Shown: in pieces, positions 22,810 through 36,500 of the stretch
Position numbering within the stretch: the stretch's first letter is position 1
Layout: every line of letters begins with the position of its first letter
Source: Acanthaster planci
Taxonomy: Eukaryota > Echinodermata > Asteroidea > Valvatida > Acanthasteridae
NCBI RefSeq assembly: GCF_001949145.1
Contig: NW_019091382.1
Coordinates: 1,641,920-1,705,919, forward strand
DNA: 64,000 nt
Direction of reading: 5' to 3'
Position numbers and translations under genes: made by a program
The notes under the pieces: generated by a model
Told to the model about the DNA's origin: nothing
The model's database searches: none
Seen by the model: only the letters and a program-made list of their open reading frames with translations

Positions 22810-25800
22810 CTGGAGGATGCACGATAAATAATGGCCATTAGACCAAAAATATGGCTTCTTTATTACTTTACCCTAACTCTAACAGAGAAGTGAATTTTTT
22901 TTAATCAGCTACTGAAAAACCGATCGCAGGAAGAGGTTATGATAAACGACTTTCGTATTGCCAACCAGCCCAGTTTTTATTCATGGGCATTTGGTTCGTG
23001 AATATCATTAACTCAGTCTACGAACATAAAAGGGCACTGTTTTCCCCCTTAAAAATTTTACGTGTTATTATTGGTATTCATGCGTAGCATGCATAAAATA
23101 ATCAATTTACGCAATATGACAACATAAATCCACTATCAAATGCCACAGACTTTAAAATGTTTTAATAATCTTAATAATTTAGTATATAAACGAAAATACA
23201 ACCGAATACCTATAGATTTCGAGTATACCGGAATCTTTCTAAAATGTTACGTGACATGCATCAAATTCACCCTGCGGTTGGCCGCTGGAGTGCATTGGCA
23301 GTACCGCTTTTTTGTTTTCTTATTTACAAAATGTTAGAGTATATTCAAATTTACATGGTGGCTGTGACTTTATAACAAAACAGGGCCGCTCAGAGTGGCA
23401 TATCTGTCGGGGGAAGGGGCAAGGTTATAGCCAACAAAGCATGAGTGTTATCTTTTTGTAAGAACTGAAAACGGGGGGGGGTTAGGATTCTTTAATGGAT
23501 GAAACAAAATCGGACAGCTGTTTTAGGAAAGAGCAATTCCATTCTGCTTTCCCCTGACCCAAGACCTGGCTTCCAGACTTAATTATGTTAACCTTTACGC
23601 TCCCCATGCTGATTGCCCATGCTCCGTGGCACCAGGTGTGCGGCAGGCGCTATCACACCGTCAACGCTAATTGGAAATTACCCTGGCCTAATTGACGCAT
23701 GCGTCCATGCAAAATAGCTCTTCATTTTTCTTCATAATTCCCCAACCCCCGCGGCTCTTCACCTATACTTCCACAGAGCCAAACAATCGTCCAAACGCAA
23801 CGGTACAATGTCATATACGACCCAATATGCAGATTGTTCCAAACGGCGAGTCGGAATTGTAAATCCTTTTCAAGCACTCTGTCTCTTGTGTGCATTTTAC
23901 ACCCATCTGACTATTCAAGAGGCGTGCGCAGAGTACATACTGCTCTCATGTTGCCAGTAACCCTATAAGGTGGTTAAATACAGAAACATCACCATTGGTT
24001 TGGTCTCAAATAACGTCCCCATTTTCATTTTTCAGATGATGGAATTTTTTTAGTATTTAGCATTAATGTTTGAAATTTCCTATTTTGACAGCCAACTGTC
24101 TGAGATTTCTAAACACTTAAAGAATTAACCATTTGCTTTTCTCTTGATGGCCCGTCCTTTTTCCCAGCCACTGGTAGACAACATACTTACTGTGATGATG
24201 CACAAGCAGACGTTTTCGTGTTGTGCACAAGGACGACGGCAACGTTACACACCTTTTGCGCGTTCATTCGTTTGTTTCGAAGTTCGTGCATCGCAGAAAG
24301 ACTTACCTGTGCAAGAGGTCGATATGCAAGATAATGTATTGTGCTGCCAATGGCGTAAAGATCGCTATTCCGAATAATGGGCAGCACCATGTTTTCCTCC
24401 AATTATCCTTTTGCATACTGCCAACCCCCGCTTGAATTGTAAGAGGTGTTCCTGGATGCACTTAACTTATGGAGAACACCAAAGCCAACATCAATTAGCA
24501 AAGCAGTAATTAATCAACGCCCCGAGGTCAAGACACAGAGTGAGAGAGGCCTCCTATGCCATTCAGAATGGCAGCCATTTTTTTAGGTTTAATGAATTTC
24601 CCTGAAAAAAGGAAATGACTTCGTATATACTTCCGTCTCGACTGCCAGTACATAAGGACGCACAAGGGCGGCCAATACATGGGATGGAGAATATCCCTCT
24701 TCCGGCAAGGTTGAGCACAGGCCTGCGTGCACAGGTGTATGGTGTTCAATTAAAGCCACGTAACGGAGCTCAGTGATAGTTGTTTGGCAGCGCCATGAGA
24801 ATTGTTTGCCAGAGCGATGAGTATTCTTTGGTGTGTTATTTAGTGGCGCTGTGTAATGTGGCCACAATAGTACACCATAGAGGCGACATACATACCATCG
24901 TAAAAATTCTTTAGATTATTAGTCATAATCAGATAATGCAGATAATAGTGAGAACAGCTCATAAATAATTAACTTTATCATACAGAATATGCAAATTTCA
25001 AGTCTCTTCTAGATTTCTTGTTTTTGATAAAGGAATCAAGAAATATTTTTATAAATTCTAATAAAAACTCTTGAAATTACATCTTTGGGTGGCAATTAAC
25101 CGCATTTTAAATTTTTGTTTTGCAATTTTAACCCATATTTTGATTTTTTTGGTTTTATGCTAATGCTTATTTGCATATTCATGAGCAGCACTATGATGTA
25201 ATCCAAGGCACTGAATCTCAATGTTGGACTGATTTGTGCACAGAAAATTACTAGATTTTTTTAAACCACTGCTATGGCATATTTTATTTTCTTTGGCAAT
25301 TTATTGCTGTGTAAGTATATGGCAATAATCCAGCAAAAATCCTTTTTACAGAAATGTTCCCAGAAAGAAAATTTGGGGTTTACAATTTGAACATGAAAAC
25401 GTGCAACCTGAACCGTGAATTCCTGGATTTGCATGAAAGCAAAAGTGCCCTCACTTGTCCAGAAATGTTTGAAATAGTGCAACGTTCAGCTCACGTTACT
25501 CAAAAAAGGTGTCAAACAGTCTTCATACATGGAAGAAGAGTACAGAGATACACAAAAAGTGATTCTAAGAAAAATGTATTTCCTGGATCCTTTAAGTTTA
25601 TATACTTAAGTCATTGAAATTTCCCATTATCTTTGAATATAAATTCAAGGACAAAAGTGCACTGTACGTTTTTTCTACCACGCCATGCCATTTTGGGACT
25701 AAAACAAGATGCAAAAACAATAAAATTTAATTAATAATTTAATTAATGTGGTTAAAAATCTTTGTTTTTTTTTCATTTTAAACCGAGATGTCACGGCCTC

Positions 25801-27296
25801 CATTTTGTTGTCTTGGACAGGATTCCCTTGTGCAAAGCTTGAAGACATCAGGAAGGATTTAAACAAATAAGTTGCTATTGTCCATGATCAAATGGCATGC
25901 ATAAGAACACGATTTAATGATCAACCAAAAACCTTTTCACGAAGCCTTTATTTCACGTGAAATATATCGTACGGTTTAAAATTCGTTGCGATTACTTTGC
26001 AAACCGATTTTCAATTATCCCGTCAATGTAATGTAATTGGGCAGTAATCATTCGCCAGACAAACACTCACGGTCACACAATATGTAGCAAGACGAGTTCG
26101 ATGCAATGTTAATTTAAGAAGCTCGCCGTGCTGACAATGTTATTCAGTTGCGATAATGGCGCCAATTCAATCTCATTACGTCATGCCTGACTCGGTTGCT
26201 GATCAAAACGGCCACAATGAAGCGCACGTGGAGTATTTGGTTACAACGGCTGAAATCTAGTAGCAGCGGTGGGCGGTTTACGTAAGCAGAATTGGAGAGG
26301 TCTTGGAACATTTCAGAGCGCAGAGTTAAATGATCTACCGACGCGAGTTTTGTTGAAGACAAGCGTCGATAGAAATAGGTGGACGTGGCTCGTGAGGAGC
26401 GTCGTTTTAATATTTTATTTTGTGACGAGTGGTCTCTTTCAGCTTTCAGATCCTTACAAAAGTGCATATTGTGACCAGTCTACAGCTCTCCTTGATAGCA
26501 TTTCCAAATTTACAAAAACCGTTGAAAATATTTACTGGTACCCGTACCTGGGCGGTTCGCCTTAATATGAAATCCAAGTTACAGATCGCAGAACTGGAAA
26601 AGTAGGTTGTTGTGGTTGAATGACTGTCTTTCTAATGTGCCGAATTGTTTAGACGACTATTTGAGGGATAATAAACCTAACTAGGCACAGTTATTTCATT
26701 CTGTCCTTTTATTTTCATGCTTATAGTTTTGTGCAGGTGACATTCTTCCCCCAAGATGAGATTCGTGTCAATAAAAATGTCCAGGTTTTTCACGTATCCG
26801 ATAAGGGAACAAAGGGCGGCTTTGTTCAGGTCCAGAACGTGTCCATGGCCACACATTTGAGTAAATCAACGCACAGTTCGTCTGGATTATGTTGATTTTG
26901 AGCAGACTTGGGGAAAAAAAGGAACGAGTCTGATAGTAATAAATAACCAAAATCACCTAAAAGAGGGCGGGAAGAGAAGACACATGCCTAGGCAACAGGT
27001 TGTCAATCTAACATTTGTGAGTACGTCCCGATTTCAGATCTGATTTGCTTGGTATTTCCTGCGCGTATTCAAAGCTTCCACGCCTAGTTTCTGCAGTGGA
27101 AAAAGCGGCCCTTGTGGCCAAATGCGTGAGGTAGATCGCACCTTTGGCTAGCTTCTATTCACCCTACTTTGTTGTACAGTGTGCGTGGGATATACACACA
27201 GACGTACAATTTCGATGCCTGCAAACGACAAATCATTAGGCCCCCGAGATTATATTTTGTTTGTGTGTGCGATTCATCTTATCAAATCGATTTCAA

Positions 27297-27316
27297 TTTT
27301 TTTTTTTGGGGGGGGG
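27297..27316 (+). repeat. T11G9 homopolymer junction
   Basis: Eleven T followed by exactly nine G, the third of the T-run/G9 set. Confidence 0.9.
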
Positions 27317-29275
27317 ACGTTTCTAGGTGAGAAAACAACGTCCTAATGTATTAAGTCGTCTAAATGATTTTTCATCGATGGTAACGAAACAGTTGGCAGA
27401 CCTTCAGGTCGAAGTTTTTAATATGAAGCCAACGACACGCCTTAAATTCATGGGCAAAACTTGAACTGGCCTCATTTACAACTTTGCCACAGCGAATTGA
27501 GAGCGACGTTAGCTTTCTTATTTTGGGAATCTAAGAATAAAATTTGAGCAATGAAATAAAAGTTCACGACCAACTAATGTCCTTGAAGACATTGTGATGA
27601 ATATAGGATGCTATTGAAAATGATAGGTGATGACACCAAATAGCACTCTTGGCAGCCATTTCCATAGATTCGCGTGCAAACCTATTTTGGCCGCTATCCC
27701 CAACCCAAGGGGACCTACCCCTGACCACACTGTTAGACACTAATCCAGCTAACTTCCCAATTAAAACAGTAAATTGCACCCCCCTCTGATACTCATACGA
27801 AAAATGTTATCTACATGACTGAAAATAATGCCTTCCCGACGGCCACTGTCCATAAGGTTCCTTCAGTTTTACGCATAGAGCGACAGTGCAACATAACAGT
27901 AGAACAGGGCGACAGTAGTGGCGCTTTAGGGAAGCACCACTTCTGTTCTCTTATTAAAACTAATGGTATCGGGCGATACTGACCTAGAATGAAACGTCCT
28001 TACATGTCTCCTTGAGAGTTATCATTCGGGATGTTAAAGTTGTCTCTGGGTGATTGAATTTATTACGCCTGCTGTTGATTATAAAAATCGACCACGGTAA
28101 GGTACCATAGCTCAAAACCAATTTGAAGTGCGTTTATTATGATAGGTTTCACAGCACGCGGAGATGGACAGCACTGGCTGCGGAAGGGGGGATCCCCCCA
28201 CATTTTTGACTGGGGCCCCCCCACTTTTTGCAGGTCCTATAATTGGGTGGGGCTTTGTGATCGAGCCCGTAATGGCTGATACCTGATGGTCTAACAACTG
28301 CCCCCCCACTATGAAAATCGTTCTGCCGCCGGTGAAGGCGCTTTAAGACCATAATACCCGCACTAATATGCTGCAGCACTCCAACGTGAAATGACCCGTG
28401 AGCGAAGCTTTAATGCTCTGTGCCATCAAAATACTAGTAGCGGGTCTCTGCTCGTTAAACTCCCATTCGGTATCCAGGTTGTGGATGAGGCGTCAACAGT
28501 AGAAGGTCAAGGGAATTATTAATTGATCGGGAGTTGGACTATACCCCTGAGTGTATATAATGCTAAAGACACGAGCAGCACGATAAATTGCTATGGCAAG
28601 AGTACATATTATGTTCACCTGAACGCATTTTAATTCTGCTAAGCAATTTTTTTCTACCACGTGTTTGCCGATTTGGCAGAACATCGTTTCAAGCGAATGG
28701 AATAAAGATTCGGGCACTAAGCCTTCAAAGTGCAAACTGGTTTGCTGGTCTCTTTTTTGGCTTAAGATTGTGGCTTTATAGTCACCAAAAGATGTCTTTT
28801 TGAACGATACGGGAAAAGGTACACTAAACAACGTCGCTATTATGCTTAGGGTGTGATCAACCCGGCATTTGTCTCGCTTGGTTAGCTGTGGCTTGTTTCC
28901 TGTCTTGAAAGGACTTATTGTTAACACGAAGGGTAGAGAGCCCGCCTTACAACCCCCTTAGGAAAAGTACACAGAAGTCACAATAGTGTTACAGAATGTA
29001 AACTCCCAGGAGACATAACGATTATCTGAAATTGGCGAGCGCTTCGCAGGTCCAAAACAGTTCTTACCCATGAGTAAACCGAATCGTTTGAAAAGATACC
29101 TAGAATGGTACCTTCTCGGAATGTTATGACAAGGCAAAAATTCGAAATGGTTACGGCACACTCTTAATACAGGTGGGTAAAAATGTTTCAAACAACCAAC
29201 AAGTAGATGTGGGTCCAACCAATCGGTTGGTTGAACGCACATCAACCAAATGATTGGTTATTTTTAATCAATTTC

Positions 29276-29291
29276 TTTTTTTGGGGGGGGG
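29276..29291 (+). repeat. T7G9 homopolymer junction
   Basis: Seven T followed by exactly nine G. It lies ~40 bp to the right of the palindrome CCAACCAATCGGTTGGTTG (29216-29234) and two ATTGGTT motifs. Confidence 0.85.
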
Positions 29292-29680
29292 TGAATATTA
29301 ATTTCAATTAATCACAAAAAATGCTTGAACACCACAAAACCAACGAATGTTGGGTCCAAAACTTTATCTCGTTGCAAGCGGTGAATTCCAGATTAGTTGT
29401 TTAGGTTTGAACCCTTCGGTTTTTCTCCTTCGTATTTGACATAGGGAACTTGTTATGGACGGAAATATTTGAATGAGCAATGCTAACAGACACAAAACAT
29501 TAATGTATAGGACACTCTATAACAGACTGAATTTAATGTGAGATAACATACACGTGTGATTGGCGAGGCAATATCACGTGCTCCACACTGAAAAAAAAAT
29601 CAAATAGATGGATGAGTGCTTCTCCTTCTGCGTAATATGATTACATGTATATGGCGATGAGATAAATGTAAAGTACTTAC

Positions 29681-30464
29681 AACAAATGGAATGCCGTTTA
29701 TGAAAAATTCCACAACAACCATGGCTGACACCAGCAGGCAGATTTGTCGGTTCTGCGTCTCACGTGACCCCTGGACGGCCGACGTCCTTTCGCCTGTTTC
29801 GCTCTCAATGACGATCTCGGGGATGGGCTGTTTGAATTCCGGCTTGGGCGTGCCCTCCACCGGCAGCTTCTGGAGGGCGAGGTGGAGGAGGATGGTGGTC
29901 ACGCAGGCCGAGCTGACCACGAAGCTGCCCAGGATGATGACCACGATGCACAGTGCGTAGCCGTAGCCGCCAATGTTGAGGATGACGCTACAGTTTTGCG
30001 CCACTGCAGGGTCGTCTGGCCAGCCCAGCAGGGGGATGCACCCGATGGACAGGCCGAAGATCCAGATGAAGGACACGGTGCGCGTGCTCTGCTTGGCTGT
30101 GTTGTGCACCCGGTAGGAGCCGGGCCACTTCAGCGTCCACACCCGGTCCATGGACAGGAAACTGATCTGGAGCGAGTTGACTATCTTGAAGCTCATGAAG
30201 CACCAGACCAGGAACTTGCAGGCGCTCTCTTCCCACTTTCCCTTGCTNGATGATCACGGCGGAGTACAGTAACATGGGCAGCACCAGGGTCAGAAAGTGT
30301 GCCAGAATGAGCGAGAACAGTAGCACGTCGGGACTCTTCCAGCGCTTGCGCGTCGAGATGGCCAAAAGGCAGATCACATTCTCAAAGGCGATGGCGGAAA
30401 TCACAATGATCCACACTATGGAGTTGCCATACAGAATTTGGTTGTACTCCTTGTGGTCCGCCAT
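29681..30464 (-). CDS. GPR153/GPR162-like: GPR153/GPR162-like receptor, exon 1: N-terminus to TM6
   Basis: Starts at ATG 30464-30462 (context AAAATGG) with an in-frame TAG 11 codons upstream, and ends at donor GTT|GTAAGT. Ignoring the single N at 30248 it encodes exactly 261 residues. TM1 is about 16-37, with ENV (28-30) where class A receptors have GN. TM2 is 46-72. Cys82 at the start of TM3 can pair with Cys158. DRVW at 106-109 replaces the DRY region and is followed by LKWP. TM4 is 129-148 ending in PLLGWP, TM5 about 166-190 and TM6 from about 240. The order RVW..KWP..YR..AKQ, then the TM4 end, and the IP-EIVIE-ETGER segment before TM6 match my recollection of vertebrate GPR153/GPR162 orphan receptors. 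The ligand is unknown and signalling is likely atypical. Confidence 0.87.
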
Positions 30465-30546
30465 TTTACGGCTCAAGCAAAGAGAAGTTGCCTACCGGAT
30501 GTCCTGATGCATGATGGATGATGATCTGAGCTTCTGATGATCTTAA
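30465..30546 (-). other. Probable 5' UTR part of the exon, with upstream splice acceptor
   Basis: On the - strand the sequence TTGTACTGTTTTGTTTTATAG ends at 30547, a good acceptor, leaving an 82-base 5' UTR before the ATG at 30464. This suggests a non-coding first exon further upstream (higher coordinates). Which donor it uses cannot be settled here; candidates are discussed in the findings. Confidence 0.4.
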
Positions 30547-33500
30547 CTATAAAACAAAACAGTACAACAACATTTTAAGTGCGAAAACGGTTCTCAGCTG
30601 ATAAAAAATTTTGATGAGGTGATGGAAGCCTACAAACGCTTTGAAATTAAACTGGTTCGCCTGAAATATCCTCTAGTAAAGTTGGAATTGCACCATCACA
30701 CGGGCAAACACTTAGAATTCAGATCCCTGCGACTGCAACTGTGTACGAACACATCCCCCAACACATACCTTCCCCGTTAGAATTGTGTCAGCTACCTTGA
30801 GCACAATATCAAAAACACATCATTTATACGAACCGCGAGAGAGACTCGCACCTCACACTCTGCGCATTTGTAGAGTTACCAGGGCAACGGAGTCTGACGT
30901 CACTGCGCTAAAAGTGTATTCCCCGCTCGCAGGGTATCGTGCACTGGCAGTGTACGTAGAAAAATAGACTCTGTTATTGTGCACGAACATCATCCGCGTT
31001 CACTGTGTCCCTGTCACTGCCTCTCTCCCGCGACAATTCTTTGTTTTCTGAGTCTCTGGTGATGCCGCTTGACAAGGGTGACTCACCTCGTTTTGCAAGA
31101 GACCGCGTGACAGATATAGCATCGAGTCGGTATTAAACGCGAAGTGCGTTTACGCGTGGGTGTTCAGACCGCTAACGCTTTGAAAAGAGATAAGACGTGT
31201 TGATGAAAGAGATATCAAAGTTGTTTGCTTGACCGGGCTTTTTCGAACACGCGCCATGAATTTCAATTACCACATTATGCATACACTTAAAAGGCTTCCC
31301 GTGCATAATTCTAATTAGGTTACGGATGCTGATACAGTATTATGCGCATACAATCTCGGAACATTAACTTTATTTCAATTTCATTTAAATTCCTAATGCG
31401 TCTATAAATAGCTGAAATTTTGCTGAAAATTTTTGCGAACATAATTACGAATCACAGTTGTACAAATTCAAAGAACTTGCCATGCCCACCTCCCGTTGCA
31501 ACTGTATGTCACACACGCGTCTGATGGAAATTTATTAAAACAATGCCCATCATATTTTTTACACATTTTACTAATCTGTTTCGGATATAAACTGTTCTAT
31601 CATCGTTTAGGCCTGTTAAACAGAATAACATTGAGTGGTTTTAAACGTACGTTTTATTTTCCCGTATTCATAACTTAACTTTAGATTGTAATCTTCAAAT
31701 TATCTCAAAGTAGGCTAACATTAAGTGATTTTGAGGATTTGGTTTTTCCCGTAGCCATACGGAAATCCCCTTTGAAAAAGTTTATGTGAGATTAAATTCG
31801 TTACTTTCAAAAGTGCTGATTTCGTGTGATTGATTTGCAGGCAATGTTCTTTGCAGAAGCAATGAACAGACACCACATCAGTCACCTCAAAGATCACTAA
31901 TGAACTTGAATGTTTATGAAATATTTTACATGCCATTATGTGAAGTGATAAACGCATGTAGGAGCAAGCGTAAATTGATCTCATAGAACGTGAAAACGTA
32001 ATCATTTCAGTTGGAGCATCAGAGGTGAAATTGACAAGTGGAGCATCCGCTGTGGAGATCCAAATAAACAGTCACCTCACCAGAGAGCTCTTTCATCATT
32101 TCCGACACGACGTTGACCGAGTAAGCGCGGGTTCTGATTTCCTGAGTTCCAAGATTATTTTCAAGCACATGTATGAGACAAGCAGACGTAGCACGATACA
32201 TCGATCTCATCGGGACAGGGTGCGGGTTGTTTACTCGATGCTCCAAGCCCTAGATCCCCGCTGGATCACAGCCGGATCAACGTCACCTTGCAGTCAGAAG
32301 CTAATTTTTAGTGGCTTCTTAGCGGACTTTCAAACCATTGATGATAAATACTTGGGACTAAAAGTAGAAAAGCAAGGATGTAGGCGGCAAGAAGCTAATG
32401 ACAAACCACAACTTGCAGCTGTTCGTAAAACCAGTTTTTATTTTTAGAGTTTGCCTTTGAGTAGGTTTCGCCATTACCAGCGAGGTATTTCATTCATCAG
32501 CAATCAAAATGCACTAGTCAGAATAGGTCTGTGGAATTCAAGAAGTGTAGAGATTGCTTTGAAACCATAACGTTTCAGGATTTTGTCAAGTAAAGCTGGA
32601 CGTCTAAACACATTTACAAAGTGACAGCAACACTGTTCAAATCTAAAGGCAGCTTGAAAAGTGTTCATGTGACGGACAATACAATACTGTCAGATTAAAA
32701 TACCCTCACATTAAAATACTACTCGCAGTATTGGAGATGGAAGGTAAGCCCAAGGTCGGAGCTGATGTTAACAATGGTTCTTATATCGAATGTTTCCGAC
32801 TTGTCCTCGCATCCAGTGAGGATACTTTCTGTGCGAATTATCTGACATTCCACGGGCAAGAGATTACTCTCAATGATGTGGATACTGCTCACTAAAGATA
32901 ACACCTGGACATCTGCCTCGACATAATTTTGCTCTGTGCCTTTGGGGAGTTTATATTGTTTTCCCAATGGGCAGATCTCTGAATGATAAAAGCTCCTTTC
33001 GCGTCGGAGGGCAGGTTGTCTTCTTTCGAGAATTTGGACCGGGAGTCAGTTCAGTCACTCGGAATCGGTCTGAATCGATAACATTCTCGCCACAACGGAA
33101 AACGCCGTTGGTCTAATCGAATTCAAGATCCATTTCCTTGTGGTGGACATAAGCGTCGCAAGGCAGGAAGGCAATGATAGGGGAACACTCAGCCGTAGCA
33201 AACTGACAAACCATTGGCAGTGGAGAGCGACAGTGCAAAGACATTTCAATGAAAACGAGTGGTTTCCATCCATTTACCCTCCTTTGTTATCCCCTTCTTT
33301 TATTTTCCATTTTTGTTCTAGGGGCAAGTACCCCATACCTTTGGAACGCTATGGTCATTACATAGAAAAAGATAAAAACGATGTGCTATCTTATTGAAAC
33401 AAAGTCCTACCTGATTTTAACACACAGAAAAAAAAAACGTTATTAAAAGACAGGTCTCCTTTGGCAGGAATACAGAATGGATTATAATTTTTAATGGCTG

Positions 33501-36500
33501 TAGTCGTGAAACATCATCTGCAATGGCAAAGCTTAATATAATTCACAAAGCACTTCGCCTGGGGCAACCACGAGATGAAAAAAAGGCAATATTGTATGAA
33601 ATTAACATTTCAAGCATAAAATTTGTACATGCAATCATATGTAGTAAGCATTTCATTTCCAAGTGCCGGATCGGCAGTTTCCCCTAAAGTTACAAAATAC
33701 TACTTTTGTGAAACATTCTTCACGTTTTTTCGAATATACCAGCTATAGGTGGAATTGCCTATTCATTTGTCAATTGGATTACGTAATAATGTCTTGAAAT
33801 TTTGGCCACGTTACTGTGCTCAGCGTAGCTGGTCCAACGGAACCGTCGACAACGCCCACCCAATACGATTTAATTCTGTATTACGTTCTTGAAAATGTGA
33901 CATTCTGGAGTTAACAAATTATTTAAACCCGAGTACAATTTTTATCGAGTCTCTACTTTGTTGTTGCTTCTCATGATCCGGGAACGTTGATATGAACGGC
34001 ACAACACCAGTAGCAGAAACAATTACTGATGAAAAATGTAGTATCCATTACCCTTTAGCTTATGTGAGTGCACGACCTTACAGCGAGCAGTCCATCTGCT
34101 GCGGGACTGATCTCAGTTATATTTTATAGCACAAGCTTCCTTGCCGTGGATTACTAATTTGTCTTTTTCAGTATCGGATCCTCCATTCCAAGTAAAACGC
34201 TAAGGGAGTCAGTTTAAATTTTTAAGAAAGTTCCCTTTTACTACATATCAGCGGTGCTTATCTTCCTTTCCTTGAAATCTGAAGTGATTTTTATACCCTG
34301 AGAACACTGAGTGAAATGCCTACATCTCTGTGTGCCCTGATGCATCGCACTTGCGTCATTGTTGGCCAGCCCCACTCGACGAGCAGAGGCGAAGAGAAGA
34401 ATTGTAAGAGATGAAAATTGCAGTATGCTGTGTAATGCTTTTCAAAATAATGCTTTCTTGAAGGCCCTAGGGAAAGAATATTATTTACCTTTGATTCAAA
34501 TGCGTGGTTAGATCCTTGTTGACAAAATGCATGATATATAAAACCCCTGACCTTTCTGAGTTGATTGCTTTTTTGTTTGCGGGAATACCGGTAATTGTTC
34601 GTCAAACATCATGATTTCCCAGAATGACGATATTCTTCACTAATGTTCATTTTCAAATCATGCCATATAATATATCATACGAAAGCTGATGTAAAATTAA
34701 AGAAATATCGACAACAGAAAAGTCGACTTGATGTACAGATTTTTTTCTTTTCTCTAACTATATTTACCATTTGGTTGAGCTCTTCTCCGGACTCTCGAAA
34801 CTAGACAAGAACCCGCCTTTACCAGTGATGTATACGTTCATCGGTCTTCACCACAGACACCTATTCGCAATGAAGCCTGTCAAAAACATAACGCATTAAA
34901 AAAGATCTGTTACAAGGACTGCAGCATGGGTACTTAATTCTCGTGTATAGAGTCCCGAAAAAATGGAACGGCCGGGTTGATTGTTATTGGATGTCAGCGA
35001 CAGTACCGCTGCAGCACTGTGACAGAACGCGATGAGTTATGTGGTCCGAAGGCAGACCAAGTAATATATGATGCCGGTTCAAATTTGTTTGCTGCAGGCG
35101 ATTCTGACAAGCTTTTAGCGTGAAGGGAAGAGTAAATCAGTGTCAACAGGTGTCCAGGGTTGATGTAGGGGCTAGGTATAGCGGTCCATGGCATGGTAGA
35201 ATCAAGTCGACCATGGAGGAATTCGGGCGACAATATCAAGGTTTCATTGAAATAAGACATTTGTGAGTCGTAGTCTCTAATTCTGACCTACCTGTGTGCA
35301 TGGCTGCATCAAATTGCGCCACAGGAAGGCTGCCGTGTTACACAAATTAGGACCAATAAAGACACTTGAATACAAGTTGCTTCATTTTTCAGCTGACGTT
35401 TTCCCAGGCGTTTTACTAAAGCCATAAACACTCAACTATATAACTACGTTGAACCTCATAAAACAAGCATTTCTGGCCTACTATATACAGAGACTGACCA
35501 CACGATTTTCGAGTCCCGAAACCCAATGCGGTGCGGAATTGCACCGCAGTATCTAAAGAGAATAGTGCCAACTTCACACTTACGAATCAAAAATGGATGT
35601 TTATCATGCGTGCAGTACGGCATGTAGATATTGGGTGTTAATTGTCCATGTGCACTGACGCATAATCTACCGTTTCTATTCCAAAGTATGAAGTGAAGAC
35701 GTTTAAAATTGAAGAGGTCCATTTTCCTTTTTTATTGTCCAGCAGGACAGTTGTTAAAAGCTGGAATTTGAGTCGTGCCGGCTCGAGTTGTAAGTGAGTT
35801 TAAAATAGATTTTCGATGCTCGAGAGAGAGAGAGAGAGATGTTGGCTAAAAAGCCAGTCCTTTATCAACCTGACCGGGAATGACCTGCTGGTTTGGAAAT
35901 CGCAAGGGTCTGTGTTGAGCTCCGGGTATCGGATTTTTGGTCTCTTGTCTGAAGTGCGCAGAGGGATATTTGCACGGATAACCCTACAAGACGCAGATGT
36001 AAATTGGGGATGAATATTTATTAAGTCCGCAATGCATGCCGCATTCGCAGTTCAGACTCCTCTTCGTGTGAGAGACCTCGGAGGTAGGAAGACAAAGACC
36101 TCTCTACTCTCAAGTTAAATAAACGTTGACTGAATAAAAAAAAGTACGGCGTTGCAAGATATCTTAAGATGTAAAGTGGAGTCATGCCGTCAAGAATAGA
36201 CACAGGAGTCTTTACCCTGCAGATCTGGTTGCCACCGGCAACGCTCTGGATTTAACCGAGATGACGTGCGGCCATCATTAATTATTTAGAGTTTAAGTTT
36301 CGAAATGTGCCGAGCACCTACGTAAAATGTACGAACAAGCATGAAATCGAGACGTGAATTGGACAGGTAAACTTCTCAAGGGCTCTGGAGTCTTTGATTT
36401 CACATTTAGTAGCTACTTTACACAGACTGAATGTTTAATGACATTCCTCACCCGTACACTCACCAGTATCAACTGCCTCTCGGAAGAGCCCGAAGCCTTA

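Larger units (their letters stand above)
22810..29680 (-). other. Intron 1 of the GPR153/GPR162-like gene
   Basis: 6871 bp, - strand donor GTAAGT (29680) to acceptor CATCCTCCAG (22810). It separates TM6 from TM7. It holds a G9 run (23473-23481), a T11G9 run (27297) and a T7G9 run (29276), plus a perfect small palindrome near 29214. No additional exon is recognised; the open frames inside have no domain support. Confidence 0.7.

Noticed and set aside
28493-28927. 144-codon - strand open frame in intron 1
   Set aside because: No domain and no splice signals in phase with the receptor exons.
32025-32447. 140-codon + strand open frame
   Set aside because: No recognisable domain, no acceptor or donor framing it and no codon bias; treated as chance.
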